Numbered from the stretch's first letter, positions 34,759 through 44,221 are shown. The stretch: 64,000 nt of DNA from Glycomyces fuscus (GCA_002529455.1 NYMS01000062.1:62001-126000); one strand, 5' to 3'. Numbers and translations: made by a program. The notes: generated from the letters alone by a model not told the origin.

Positions 34759-36540
34759 ATGCCTATGTCGTTCGCGCAGACCGTGCGCGGCGCGGCCGGT
34801 GCCGTCGCCCAGGGGGGCGATCCGCGCCAGGCGGTGTCCGACGCGTTGCAACAGGCCACCGAGGACGGTGGCCTCGACCCCCGGGACTTCGTCGCCGCCC
34901 GCGAACAGGGTGACTCCGTCGGCACCCGCATCGAGCAGAAGAGCACCTCCCTCAACAACGCGGGCGAGGCGATCAACCGCAGCTACTACGAGCGCGGCGC
35001 CAGCGGGCCGGTCCACGTCATCTGCCCCATGGTCATCCCCCGCGGACGCACCCTGGTGACGATGCTCCCGGCCATCGCGCTGGTCGTCGTCGGCGTCCTC
35101 GGCACCTCCGCGGTCCTGGCCACGCAGACCCTGACCGGCGGAAGCGCCCTGCTCAACCCGTTCTTCGGCATCCACTACTGGCTGATCACCATCGCCGTGG
35201 CCGTGTTCATGTGGTGGCGCCAGGGCATGGTGATGGTGCCGGAGGGCTGCGAGGCCATCGTCACCCGCTTCGGCAAGATGGAGAACGTCTTCCAGGCCGG
35301 GCGGGTCACGCTCTTCAACCCCTGGAAGCGCGTCTCCTACATCGTCAACACCACCCGCGAGTACCCCTTCAACGCGCCGATCCGCTCGGCGCCCACCAAG
35401 AGCGGCGTGCAGGCCTCCATCGACCTGTTCGTGCAGTTCAGGATCATCAACGCCACCGACTTCGTCTACACGCTGGGCGGCGTGAACGGCTTCCAGGAGA
35501 AGCTCAACAACGCGATCAGCGAGACCACCCGCAGCCTCATCTACGAGCAGCAGGCCTCGGCCATCTACGACATGGTCGGCGACAACACCCAGAGCCTGGT
35601 GGAGCAGCTCAACCGCCAGTTCAGCGGGATCGTCGAGCTGACCAGCGCCAACATCACCCACGCCGAGCCCTCCAACCAGGAGTACCGGATGGACCTGGCG
35701 GCGCCGGAGATGGTCCGCGTCGCCAAGGACGCCTACACCTTCGAGTACGAGCTCCAACTGCGCAAGGAGCAGAACGAGGGCGACCTGAACAAGGAGCTGG
35801 CGACCCTCAACGAGACCCTGTCCGCGATCCAGGCCGACATCGCCCAGTACCAGGCGCAGATGGACACCGCCCTGGAGCGCGAGACCAACCGGGCCCGCTC
35901 CCTGGCCCACCAGCGCTTCGTGGAGGCCGAGTCCGAGGCCAACGCCAACGCGGCCCTGCTCCAGGCACAGGCCCTGGACATCCGCGCGGTCAGCGCCGCC
36001 GAGGCGCCCGAGATCCTCAACTACCGCTTCCGTGAGAACCTCATGGACAAGCTGGAGGCGGTCGCCGACAGCCTGCCGCAGGTCCTGCGGATCGGGTCGG
36101 GCGACTCCGCCAGCGTCGACTACCTGCGTATCGCCCAGGAGATCATCGGCCAGGCCGACACCGCCCTGTTCTCCCAGGAGGACATGGAGGCACTCCGCTC
36201 CCGCCTCGGTGACATCCGGGGCCGTATCTCCGAGCGCGAGCAGGAGATCAGCGCGCTCGTGGAGGACGCCGACACCGCCAAGGTCCGGCCGGGCGGAGGT
36301 GAGGACCCGGGCGAGGACCGGGTGGAGGAGATCCGCCAGTCCGTCTCGGACGAGGTCATGGACGAGCGCCTCACGGATCCCCCGCAGGAGCCCCACAGGG
36401 GGCAGGGGAGCGGCCCGCCCCACGGACAGACCCCGGTCGACGCACCGCCGCCCACCGGCGCGCCCCACCAGTCTCCCGAGGGCCCGCCCCCGCCGCCGTG
36501 GGGTGCCCAGGGTCCGGGACCGAACCAGGGAGGTCAGTAG
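34759..36540 (+). CDS. SPFH (band 7/stomatin-like) membrane protein 1
   Basis: 593 residues. A soluble N-terminal region (1-90) precedes two membrane segments, LVTMLPAIALVVVGVLGTSAVLA (about 99-121) and YWLITIAVAVFMWW (140-153). An SPFH domain follows, opening VPEGCEAIVTRFGKMENVFQAG and containing the paired strands VNTTREYPFNAP and VQASIDLFVQFRIIN. A long coiled coil then runs from about 330 to 470 (NEGDLNKELATLNETLSAIQ), with a Pro/Gly-rich tail at the end. SPFH proteins form large ring or cage assemblies that organise membranes. The start has AAGGAG close by; an ATG two codons later has better spacing. The stop codon abuts the ATG of a second SPFH gene. Confidence 0.88.
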   Translation: MPMSFAQTVRGAAGAVAQGGDPRQAVSDALQQATEDGGLDPRDFVAAREQGDSVGTRIEQKSTSLNNAGEAINRSYYERGASGPVHVICPMVIPRGRTLVTMLPAIALVVVGVLGTSAVLATQTLTGGSALLNPFFGIHYWLITIAVAVFMWWRQGMVMVPEGCEAIVTRFGKMENVFQAGRVTLFNPWKRVSYIVNTTREYPFNAPIRSAPTKSGVQASIDLFVQFRIINATDFVYTLGGVNGFQEKLNNAISETTRSLIYEQQASAIYDMVGDNTQSLVEQLNRQFSGIVELTSANITHAEPSNQEYRMDLAAPEMVRVAKDAYTFEYELQLRKEQNEGDLNKELATLNETLSAIQADIAQYQAQMDTALERETNRARSLAHQRFVEAESEANANAALLQAQALDIRAVSAAEAPEILNYRFRENLMDKLEAVADSLPQVLRIGSGDSASVDYLRIAQEIIGQADTALFSQEDMEALRSRLGDIRGRISEREQEISALVEDADTAKVRPGGGEDPGEDRVEEIRQSVSDEVMDERLTDPPQEPHRGQGSGPPHGQTPVDAPPPTGAPHQSPEGPPPPPWGAQGPGPNQGGQ

Positions 36541-38001
36541 ATGAGTCAGCCCGTGAACGCCGGCGGCGGCTCCAGCATCAAGGAGTCCCTCGCCTCCTGG
36601 GGCGACCTGGCCGGTCTGCTGCGCGGCGGCGACCAGGGCGCGATCGTCCCCGTGGTCATCCCGCGCGACAACCGCGGCCTGCGGTGGATGGTCCTGGTCT
36701 GGTTCGGACTGTTCGCCCTGTGCTCGGCGCTGATGATGACCCTCAACGCCGTGATGGGCGGGGCCGTCGCCGGGATCGCCTACCCGGTCCTGGCCGTCCC
36801 GACCCTGATCGTCGGCGTCCTCAGCATCGTCGCGGCGGGCCTGTGGTGGTGGCGCAGCTCGATCATCGAGATCGAGGAGGGCACGCACGGCATCCTCACC
36901 AAGTACGGCGCGATCGTGAAGCCGATCGGCCCGGGCCGCCACTACCTGTGGCACCCGTGGTCGCGGGTGGACTTCGTGGTGGACACCCGCACGGAGATCC
37001 CCTACACGGCTCCGGTCCTGGCCTGCCCCACGCGGGAGAACGTGCCTCTGAAGTCGATCGAGTTCTTCCTCAAGTTCCAGATCACCGACCCGATCCGGTT
37101 CGTGACGATCATCGGCGCCAGCAACTTCGACCTCGTGATCTCCAGCGCGGTGCAGGACGCCATCCGCCAGCGCAGCCGCCAGGTCAACACCGAGTCCGCC
37201 TACGACCTGCGCGGTTCCAACGTCGAGGACATGCGCCGCCTGCTCAACGGACAGCTGGAGAAGTACGGTGTGCGGATCACCGGCTGCAACATCCCCGACG
37301 TGCAGCTGCCCAGCCAGTACCAGCAGCACCTGTCCACCCGGGAGCGGGTCGCCAAGGAGCTGGTGGCCTACGAGCAGGAGTGGGAGCTGACGCGCAAGCG
37401 CCGGATCGACACCCTGCTGATGGACATCGAGCGCTCCAAGAAGACCCGCGACGCGAAGATCGTCGAGGTCAACGCCTCCCTCAACAAGGCGCGCAAGGAC
37501 GTGGCGCAGATGCTGGAGGAGCAGGAGACCGAGGCCCAGCGGGTGCGCTACGAGATCGAGACGCGCGGACGCGCCGACCTGGTGGCCGCCGAGAACGAGG
37601 CGAAGGCGCAGGAGCGCCTGGCCACGGCCTACCGGGACAACCGGGCGGTGCTGGAGTACGAGCTGGCCCGCCGCCGCCTGGACGTGGGCGCCACCCTGGC
37701 CGAGCGCGCCCCGCGCCCGGTGGTGGTGCAGACCGAGGCCGGCGCGGGGGACGGTTCGGCGCTGTCGACGCTGCTGACCGCGCACCTGCTGCCCCAGGTG
37801 ATGAACGACCGGGGGCCGCGGGCACCGCTGGGGACCGCGGACGGGGCCAGGGACGTCCTGGACTCCGCGCAGGGCGCGATCTCCGCGGCCGCCGAGCGCC
37901 AGCAGCAGATGGCCGACGAGTACCAGCGCCAGCAGGAGGCCGCGATGCGCGGGCAGTTCGAGCGCGGTGAGGGGTACGGCGGGCAGGGACGCCGCCGGTA
38001 G
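36541..38001 (+). CDS. SPFH (band 7/stomatin-like) membrane protein 2
   Basis: 486 residues with the same plan as its neighbour but diverged sequence: soluble N-terminus, membrane segments near 48-68 and 84-104, then an SPFH domain starting IEEGTHGILTKYGAIVKPIGPG. A coiled-coil region (DIERSKKTRDAKIVEVNASL onward) and a Gln/Arg-rich tail follow. The ATG follows the stop codon of gene 1 with no gap, so translation is coupled and the two should be made in fixed ratio, like HflK/HflC or other paired band 7 proteins. No protease or NfeD-type partner is adjacent. A hairpin with 18-base arms ends the unit. Confidence 0.88.
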   Translation: MSQPVNAGGGSSIKESLASWGDLAGLLRGGDQGAIVPVVIPRDNRGLRWMVLVWFGLFALCSALMMTLNAVMGGAVAGIAYPVLAVPTLIVGVLSIVAAGLWWWRSSIIEIEEGTHGILTKYGAIVKPIGPGRHYLWHPWSRVDFVVDTRTEIPYTAPVLACPTRENVPLKSIEFFLKFQITDPIRFVTIIGASNFDLVISSAVQDAIRQRSRQVNTESAYDLRGSNVEDMRRLLNGQLEKYGVRITGCNIPDVQLPSQYQQHLSTRERVAKELVAYEQEWELTRKRRIDTLLMDIERSKKTRDAKIVEVNASLNKARKDVAQMLEEQETEAQRVRYEIETRGRADLVAAENEAKAQERLATAYRDNRAVLEYELARRRLDVGATLAERAPRPVVVQTEAGAGDGSALSTLLTAHLLPQVMNDRGPRAPLGTADGARDVLDSAQGAISAAAERQQQMADEYQRQQEAAMRGQFERGEGYGGQGRRR

Positions 38002-38044
38002 CCCGACGCCCCGCCCCGCGGCCCGGCCGCGCGGGTCGGGCACG

Positions 38045-38084
38045 GGGAGGGACCCGCGACCGCTCCCGGTCGCGGGTCCCTCCC
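38045..38084. terminator. Terminator after SPFH operon
   Basis: Perfect 18-base arms, GGGAGGGACCCGCGACCG against CGGTCGCGGGTCCCTCCC, with loop CTCC. It lies between convergent genes and can act in both directions. Confidence 0.92.
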
Positions 38085-38098
38085 GCTGTCGGGGGCTC

Positions 38099-38290
38099 TC
38101 AGGCGACGGGGGAGAGGGAGGAGTAGCCCTCGGCGATGTCGATCCCGTTGCGTGCGGCGATCTCGACCAGGTCCTCGACCTCGCCCGCCTGAGTGCTGGC
38201 CAGGTCGTCGTCGCCGAGTGCGTGGGCGCGGCGCAGCGCGGTGATCGAGTCGTGGATGCGCACGTGAAGGGTGAGCGCGAACTCGCGCAT
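38099..38290 (-). CDS. Small conserved protein, unknown function
   Basis: 63 residues: MREFALTLHVRIHDSITAL, then a helical acidic middle (GDDDLASTQAGEVEDLVEIAARNGI) and IAEGYSSLSPVA. GAGGAGAGG lies just before the ATG at 38290, and codons are strongly GC-ending, which supports a real gene. The longer frame reaching 38491 has no codon bias in its extra part. It is soluble with no motif known to me, and lies directly after the membrane-protein gene on the same strand. Confidence 0.65.
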   Translation of the reverse strand: MREFALTLHVRIHDSITALRRAHALGDDDLASTQAGEVEDLVEIAARNGIDIAEGYSSLSPVA

Positions 38291-38494
38291 GGGCCTCTCC
38301 TCAGGATGGGCGGCGCTGCCGGGGAGGGCCGGGTGGCTCTCCCCCGGGGGGTCGCGTCCCTGTGTATCCGTCGAGGGTGAGAGCGGGGTTGGAGGAGGAC
38401 AAGCCGCGGCAAGGGGAGGGTGAGAACGCGCCCGCCCGCCGCGCGTCGGGCGCGGCGGGCGGGGGAGCCAGGGCGGGTATCCGCCACACACGCC

Positions 38495-39151
38495 CTAGTG
38501 GTCGACCCAGACGTACCACTCGCCCGACACGTGCTCGTAGATCCTGGAGCCCTGTCCCGGGACGAAGACGCCCTCGGGGATGCGCTCGGCGCTGTGGGCC
38601 AGGCCGGAGGGGCTGAACAGCCCCGAGCCCTCCACCGCGTAGTGGGTGACGCCCTCGTACTCCGAGACGCTGCGCAACGAGTACAGCCCCACCCGTTCGC
38701 CGTTGAGCGGGATGGAGGTGCGGCCGTCGGTGCCCTCGCGCAGCGAGAGCAGCTCCTCGGCGGAGGCGCTGACCCGGCCCTGGAGCGGGACGTCGGCCAC
38801 GGCCAGGCCGAGCGCGACGGCGGCGATCAGCGGTGCGGACACCCAGCGCAGCCAGTAGTGGCGGATCATCGGGCGGGCCACCGCCAGGGCGATGCCCAGG
38901 CGCAGGGCGCCCATCCCGGCGAGCAGCAGGCCGCCCACCATGCCGATGAGGAACGTGGGCAGGTGCCCGGCGGGGACGCTGTCCTCGAAGAGCAGGACCA
39001 GGCCGACCACGCCGCACGCGGGGATGTAGAGCCGACCGGGCGGTCGGGAGGCCCAGCTGATCAGGCGCTGGCCGAGCGTCGGCTTCTCCGCGATCTCGAT
39101 CAGCTTGGCCAGGGACCTGTCAGGTGCCGGGCCGGAAGCTGCGGCGGACAT
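38495..39151 (-). CDS. Membrane protein, unknown function
   Basis: 218 residues. Four hydrophobic segments occupy the first 125 residues (LYIPACGVVGLVLLFE, TFLIGMVGGLLLAGMGAL, PLIAAVALGLAV among them), followed by a soluble strand-rich domain with GERVGLYSLRSVSEYEGVTHYAVEGSG and SRIYEHVSGEWYVWVDH. The latter part is probably outside the membrane. Six G residues precede the ATG at 39151. The end of the upstream DoxX-like frame overlaps this start by 52 bases. No characterised homologue is known to me. Confidence 0.72.
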   Translation of the reverse strand: MSAAASGPAPDRSLAKLIEIAEKPTLGQRLISWASRPPGRLYIPACGVVGLVLLFEDSVPAGHLPTFLIGMVGGLLLAGMGALRLGIALAVARPMIRHYWLRWVSAPLIAAVALGLAVADVPLQGRVSASAEELLSLREGTDGRTSIPLNGERVGLYSLRSVSEYEGVTHYAVEGSGLFSPSGLAHSAERIPEGVFVPGQGSRIYEHVSGEWYVWVDH

Positions 39152-39801
39152 GGCGTTCCCCCCACCGAATCCGTGTCATGGGGACGCGGACCCGGAGCGA
39201 GCGGGAAGAGGGGCCGCACAGGGGCCGCGTCACAGTCGATACGGCCGTCGAAGCGCGGCCTGTCCACAGGATAGAGCAGTGGCGGAGCGTGTTCGGGGAG
39301 ACGGGGAGAAACGCCGCCGCCTTTTCCGTGGGCCCCGGAAGGGTGACGCCGGTGCTGCCGGTGTCGCACGCCGGCTCGCCGGGAGAGGACGAGGTGGTCC
39401 CAGGACCAGCGTCCGCCGCTCACCGCCATCAGCACGCACACCGCGCTGACCAGTGACGTCGTACCCCACGAGGAGAAGGGCGCCAGGTCGGGCGCGTCCG
39501 CGGCGAGGGTGCCGAGCACGGCCGCGACGGCGAGCAGGGGACCGGTCAGCCATGTGAGCAGGCCCACGGCGAAGGCGATCGCGAGCGACACGAGCAGGGC
39601 GGGCAGCGCCACCGCGGCGGGGGACAGCGCGCCCAGCCCGGCGGCGGCGAGGTGCTCGGACACCGCGGCCCCCCGGTCGCGCAGCGCGAGCCCGTACCCG
39701 GCGAACGTCCATCCGACGCCCACCCGGACGAGGGCGGCGACGGCGTCGTGGAGGAGTCCCCGGCGGATCCGTGGCCGCGGATACGGTCTGGCGCGCTGCA
39801 T
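39100..39801 (-). CDS. DoxX-like membrane protein with doubtful C-terminal tail
   Basis: 233 residues as translated. The first 140 form a DoxX-type membrane domain: LVRVGVGWTFAGYGLALRDRG, ALPALLVSLAIAFAVGLLTWL, PLLAVAAVLGTLAADAP and LVSAVCVLMAVSGGRWSWDHL. DoxX proteins normally end at about this point. From roughly residue 142 on, codons lose their GC-ending bias and the sequence becomes Arg/Pro/His-rich, continuing into the next gene. This looks like loss of the natural stop or a frameshift, so the tail is probably not a natural domain. GGAGGAG five bases before the ATG at 39801 supports the start. Confidence 0.66.
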   Translation of the reverse strand: MQRARPYPRPRIRRGLLHDAVAALVRVGVGWTFAGYGLALRDRGAAVSEHLAAAGLGALSPAAVALPALLVSLAIAFAVGLLTWLTGPLLAVAAVLGTLAADAPDLAPFSSWGTTSLVSAVCVLMAVSGGRWSWDHLVLSRRAGVRHRQHRRHPSGAHGKGGGVSPRLPEHAPPLLYPVDRPRFDGRIDCDAAPVRPLFPLAPGPRPHDTDSVGGTPCPPQLPARHLTGPWPS

Positions 39802-40017
39802 GTCCGCTCCTCCTGGACGGCCGCTGGTTCTGACAAGCGGAAACTACACAAAGACATGACCGATAACCTCGTGTGGTGGTCGGCGGGTCGCGCGTGAGGG
39901 CGTGGGGAGGCCCCCGTACGGGAGTCCTCCCCCCCTCCCGGTCCCCGGCGCCCGGGGCCTTCCGCGCGGATGCCTTCCCCCGCGCGGCGTCCGCGCGGCA
40001 CGCCCTAAGGTGGTGGT

Positions 40018-40716
40018 GTGCCGACCACATCCACGCCCGCCCCGCCGCCCGCCGCGCCCACCTACGAGCTGGAGGACGAACTCCGGGCCTCCGGAGCGCG
40101 GGTGGTCGCCGGAGTGGACGAGGTGGGCCGCGGCGCCTGGGCCGGACCGCTCCTGGTCTGCGCCGCCGTCCCCGGCGAGGGCGCCCCGCCCTCCGGGCTG
40201 ACCGACTCCAAGCGCCTGACCCCCAAGCGCCGCCGGGAGATCGCCGACCAGCTGCGCCCCTGGGTCGCCGACCACGCCTTCGGGTGGTCCTCCCCGGAGG
40301 AGATCGACGAGGTCGGCATGACCGAGGCCCTGCACCGGGCCTCCCGCCGCGCACTGGACGCGCTCTCCCCGCGGCCCGACGCCGTCATCCTCGACGGCAG
40401 GCACGACTTCATCGGCCGCCCCTGGCGGGTGCGCACCTGCGTCAAGGGCGACCTGGCCTGCGTCAGCGTCGCCGCGGCCGCGATCCTGGCCAAGGTCCAC
40501 CGCGACGCCCTCATGGCCGAGCTGGCCGCCGACCACCCCGGCTACGGGTTCGAACGGGCCGCCGGCTACCCCTCGCCCGCGCACCGCGCCGCCCTGGCCG
40601 AGTCCGGCCCCACCCCGCACCACCGCATGAGCTGGGCCTACCTCGACGACCTGCCCCGGTGGAAGCACCTGCGCAGGGTCCGCCCGGCTCCCGGCGGGCA
40701 GCTCCCCCTGCTGTGA
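40018..40716 (+). CDS. rnhB: Ribonuclease HII
   Basis: 232 residues from a GTG at 40018 with AAGG upstream. The active-site signature [14 protein letters not shown] supplies the first Asp-Glu pair, [10 protein letters not shown] follows, then [11 protein letters not shown] and [16 protein letters not shown]. The enzyme removes ribonucleotides misincorporated into DNA and RNA from hybrids. The short Pro/Ala-rich N-terminal stretch is typical of actinomycete versions. The promoter must lie in the 216 bases downstream of the divergent DoxX gene start. The following AAA gene starts 187 bases later, possibly under its own promoter. Confidence 0.97.
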   Translation: MPTTSTPAPPPAAPTYELEDELRASGARVVAGVDEVGRGAWAGPLLVCAAVPGEGAPPSGLTDSKRLTPKRRREIADQLRPWVADHAFGWSSPEEIDEVGMTEALHRASRRALDALSPRPDAVILDGRHDFIGRPWRVRTCVKGDLACVSVAAAAILAKVHRDALMAELAADHPGYGFERAAGYPSPAHRAALAESGPTPHHRMSWAYLDDLPRWKHLRRVRPAPGGQLPLL

Positions 40717-40902
40717 GCGCCGGACCGGCGGCCCCCGGGCGGCCGCCCACCAGGGGGCACGACACGCTGTCCCGTACTGGACATCCGCCCCACTTGGGGC
40801 AAGGCTGTGGCTGTGGACGTCGGCCCCCCGACGCCCTCCGGCCCGACCCCCGCCGGTCAGGAGAGCCGACCGCCACGGACCCCCACGCAGGAAGGTGCAT
40901 GG

Positions 40903-43374
40903 ATGACGCGTGAGATGCGCTCCACCGCCGCCGCGGAGCCGGGACGCGCCTCGGGACTCGACCGCCTGCGCGCCCTCTACCACCGGATCCCCCTCGGCAG
41001 ACGGCTCGTGTCCGCCCTGGTCCTGCTGACCGTGGTCGCCGTCGCCGCGTTCGTCGCGGGCACCTCCGTCCCCGGCGCGGTCACCGCGGCCCTGGTCCTG
41101 CTGATGGTCCTGGCCGCCCTCATGCGCTCGGTCGACGCCTTCGCCACCGTCATGGTGTGCGTGCTCTGGCTCGCGGTGTCCGTCCCCCTCTTCCAGATCC
41201 CCCTCACCGGCGAACCCGTCACGCTGCTGGTCCTGCCCCTGCCCCTGCTCGTGGTCCTGGCCGCCGGACGGGCGCGCGAGTTCCCCGTCTGGCACACCGC
41301 CGTGCTCTCGCTGACCGCCGGGCTCATCGCCGGTTTCTCCCTGGCCCTGGTCGGACTGGTGGTCGAGGCCTTCCCCGCCTCCTGGGGGATCGCCCTGCTC
41401 TACGCCGCGGCGGGCGCCTGCCTGCTGTGGCGGCTGTCGGCCTCCCGCCAGATCCACCGGGACAGCGAGGCCAACCGGCGCGAGACCGCCGAGTCCATGC
41501 CCGTCTCGCGCCGCAACGGCGGCTCGGGCCTCCCGGGCGGCGCGAAGGGCCAGGACGGTGCCGACGGCCGCACCCGGCCGCTGCGCGGACGCGCCGGCAC
41601 CGGCCCCCGCGGGGCCTCCGCCGCGGACGCCGACGACGAGCCCGTCCCCGTCGACCAGGCCCTGGCCGAACTGGAGGACATGATCGGCCTCGACCCGGTC
41701 AAGCAGCAGGTGCGCGGGATCGCCGCCTCCATCGAGGCGGCCCGCCTGCGCGCCGACGCGGGCTTCCCCGTCGAGCGTCCCCTGCGCCACCTGGTCTTCT
41801 CCGGTCCCCCCGGCACCGGCAAGACCAGCGTCGCCCGCACCCTGGCCACCATCTTCCACTCCTTCGGGCTGCTGCCCACCTCCCGCGTGGTCGAGGCCCA
41901 GCGCGCCGACCTCGTGGGGGAGTACCTGGGCGCGACCGCCATCAGGACCAACGAGCTCATCGACCGGGCGCTGGGCGGCGTGCTGTTCGTGGACGAGGCC
42001 TACTCCCTGGTCAACGAGGGCGACGGCCAGGCCGACCGGTTCGGCAACGAGGCCGTGCAGACCCTGCTCAAGCGAGCCGAGGACGACCGCGACCAGCTCG
42101 TCGTCGTCCTGGCCGGGTACGAGAAGGAGATGGACGCCTTCCTGGCCTCCAACCCCGGTCTGGCCTCGCGCTTCGCCACCCGCATCAGCTTCCCCAGCTA
42201 CTCCGCCGACGAGCTGTTCCGCATCGCCGAGTCCCTCGTCCACCAGCGCGGCGACACCCTCGACGAAGGGGCCGCCCAGGCGCTCCGGAGAAGATTCGAC
42301 CAGGTGGTCCAGCGCGGAGTGGTCGACGAGCTCGGCAACGGCCGCTTCGCCCGCTCGGTGGTCGAGAAGGCCGCCCAGGCCCGCGACGTGCGCGTGGTCA
42401 CCGCCGGGGTGGACGGCGCCGACCCCGCGCCCCGCCCCGAGGCCGAGGACCTCATCACCGTCCGGGCCTCGGACGTGGAGGCCGCCCACCGGGAGCTGAC
42501 CTCACGCCTGCCCGGCTTCGGCGAGGCGCCCGGCATCGAGGAGGCGCTGGCCGAACTGGACGCCATGATCGGCCTGGAGCCGGTCAAGGACCAGGTCCGC
42601 TCCATCGTGGCCCAGTTGCGGGTGGCCAAGCTCCGCGAGGAGCAGGGGCTGCTCAACCAGGCGCCCATGCGGCACTTCGTGTTCTCCGGCCCGCCCGGCA
42701 CCGGCAAGACCACCGTCGCCCGGGTGCTCGGCCGGGTCTTCGCGGCCCTGGGCCTGCTCGGCCGCGCCGACGTGGTCGAGGCCCAGCGCGCCGACCTGGT
42801 CGGCGAGCACCTGGGCGCCACGGCGGTCAAGACCAACCGGCTCGTGGACCGGGCGCTGGGCGGCGTGCTGTTCGTCGACGAGGCGTACTCCCTGGTCAAC
42901 CCCGGTTACAGCGGTGGCGACGCCTTCGGTGCCGAGGCCATCCAGACCCTGCTCAAGCGGGCCGAGGACGACCGGTCCCGGCTCGTGGTCGTGCTCGCGG
43001 GGTACCCGGCGGAGATGGAGCGCTTCCTGGCCTCCAACGCCGGGCTGTCCTCGCGGTTCAACGTGCGGGTGCGCTTCCCCTCCTACACCGCCGACGAGCT
43101 CACCGAGATCGCCGAGGCCGTGGCCGCCCGCACCGGCGACGCCTTCGACGACACCGCCCGCGAGGACCTGCGCAGCATCTTCGCGCACGTGTGCGGGGCC
43201 GGGTGGATCGACGAGCTCGGCAACGGCCGCTTCGCCCGATCCCTGTTCGAGAAGGCGTGCTCCCACCGCGACCTGCGGGTGTCCCAGGAGCTGGGGGAGA
43301 CCGCGACCGCCGCCGAACTCACCGTGCTGACCAGCGTCGACGTCCGCAAGGCCTACGCCGAGGCGACGCAGTAG
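40903..43374 (+). CDS. Membrane-anchored protein with two CbxX/CfqX-type AAA domains
   Basis: 823 residues from ATG 40903, with AGGAAGG seven bases upstream. The N-terminal 190 residues contain about five membrane segments (LVSALVLLTVVAVAAFVAG, AVTAALVLLMVLAALM, and others). A Gly/Arg-rich linker follows. Two AAA domains then occur in tandem: Walker A GPPGTGKT at 301-308 and again at 596-603, each followed by LFVDEAYSLVN as Walker B and DELGNGRFARS as the sensor/arginine-finger region. The domains resemble CbbX and the ESX protein EccA. They are near repeats of each other, so an internal duplication occurred. A membrane-attached double AAA of this kind suggests remodelling of membrane proteins; no ESX genes are nearby. 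Confidence 0.88.
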   Translation: MTREMRSTAAAEPGRASGLDRLRALYHRIPLGRRLVSALVLLTVVAVAAFVAGTSVPGAVTAALVLLMVLAALMRSVDAFATVMVCVLWLAVSVPLFQIPLTGEPVTLLVLPLPLLVVLAAGRAREFPVWHTAVLSLTAGLIAGFSLALVGLVVEAFPASWGIALLYAAAGACLLWRLSASRQIHRDSEANRRETAESMPVSRRNGGSGLPGGAKGQDGADGRTRPLRGRAGTGPRGASAADADDEPVPVDQALAELEDMIGLDPVKQQVRGIAASIEAARLRADAGFPVERPLRHLVFSGPPGTGKTSVARTLATIFHSFGLLPTSRVVEAQRADLVGEYLGATAIRTNELIDRALGGVLFVDEAYSLVNEGDGQADRFGNEAVQTLLKRAEDDRDQLVVVLAGYEKEMDAFLASNPGLASRFATRISFPSYSADELFRIAESLVHQRGDTLDEGAAQALRRRFDQVVQRGVVDELGNGRFARSVVEKAAQARDVRVVTAGVDGADPAPRPEAEDLITVRASDVEAAHRELTSRLPGFGEAPGIEEALAELDAMIGLEPVKDQVRSIVAQLRVAKLREEQGLLNQAPMRHFVFSGPPGTGKTTVARVLGRVFAALGLLGRADVVEAQRADLVGEHLGATAVKTNRLVDRALGGVLFVDEAYSLVNPGYSGGDAFGAEAIQTLLKRAEDDRSRLVVVLAGYPAEMERFLASNAGLSSRFNVRVRFPSYTADELTEIAEAVAARTGDAFDDTAREDLRSIFAHVCGAGWIDELGNGRFARSLFEKACSHRDLRVSQELGETATAAELTVLTSVDVRKAYAEATQ

Positions 43375-43415
43375 GCCCGGGGGCCGCGAACACGCGTGCT
43401 GCTAGTGTCCGAGCC

Positions 43416-44150
43416 ATGACCGCTTCACCCACTTCATCCTCCGCGCCCCCCGTCACCCAGGCGCTCATCCTCGCCGGCGGCCAGGCCACCCGGCTGCGGC
43501 CCTACACCGACACCCGCCCCAAGGCGATGGTGGAGGTGGCCGGACGGCCCATCATCGACTACCAGCTGGAGTGGCTCACCAGTCACGGCGTCGAACAGGT
43601 CGTCGTCTCCTGCGGCTACAAGGCCGAGGTCCTGCGCGAGCACCTGGAGGCCCGCGAGGGCGGCCCGCGGGTCACGCTCCTGGTCGAGGACGAGCCGCTC
43701 GGCCGCGGCGGCGCCCTGCGCTTCGCCTCCACCGGCCTGCGCGACCAGGACGCCCCCTACTTCGCGCTCAACGGCGACGTGCTCACCTGGTTCCCCCTGG
43801 ACGAGATGACCGCCCACCACCGGGACCGGGGCGGACTGGCCACCCTGGCCCTGGCCCGGTTCCGCACGACCTGGGGCATCGTGGACGTGGACGACCAGGA
43901 CCGGATCGAGGGCTTCACCCAGAGCCCGCTGCTGCCCGTGTGGATCAACGCCGGGGTGTACCTGTTCGAGCCGGGCATCACCCCGCTGCTGCCGGCCAAG
44001 GGGGACCACGAGTCCTCCACCTTCCCCGACCTGGCCGAGGAGGGGCGCCTGACCGCCTACCGCATCGACGGCTTCTGGCGAGGCGTGGACACCGCCAAGG
44101 ACGTCAAGGAGGCGGGGGAGCAGCTCACCGCCATGCGGGAGGGGGCCTGA
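43416..44150 (+). CDS. Sugar-phosphate nucleotidyltransferase (GT-A type)
   Basis: 244 residues. The start of the fold is the NTP-binding signature ALILAGGQATRLRPYTDTRPKAM, followed by GRPIIDYQLEWL, DEPLGRGGALRFA, and ALNGDVL with the metal-binding aspartate. INAGVYLF and GFWRGVDTAKD complete the core. It lacks the left-handed helix domain seen in GlmU or long GDP-mannose enzymes. Relatives make GDP-mannose, UDP-glucose or similar sugar donors; the base and sugar cannot be assigned from this sequence. It starts 42 bases after the AAA gene. Confidence 0.88.
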   Translation: MTASPTSSSAPPVTQALILAGGQATRLRPYTDTRPKAMVEVAGRPIIDYQLEWLTSHGVEQVVVSCGYKAEVLREHLEAREGGPRVTLLVEDEPLGRGGALRFASTGLRDQDAPYFALNGDVLTWFPLDEMTAHHRDRGGLATLALARFRTTWGIVDVDDQDRIEGFTQSPLLPVWINAGVYLFEPGITPLLPAKGDHESSTFPDLAEEGRLTAYRIDGFWRGVDTAKDVKEAGEQLTAMREGA

Positions 44151-44221
44151 CCCCGCCCCCGCCCGGGGGAGAGCGGACGTCGGCTGACGGGGCGCCGGGG
44201 AGGGTGGGTATCGTCGCCAAG

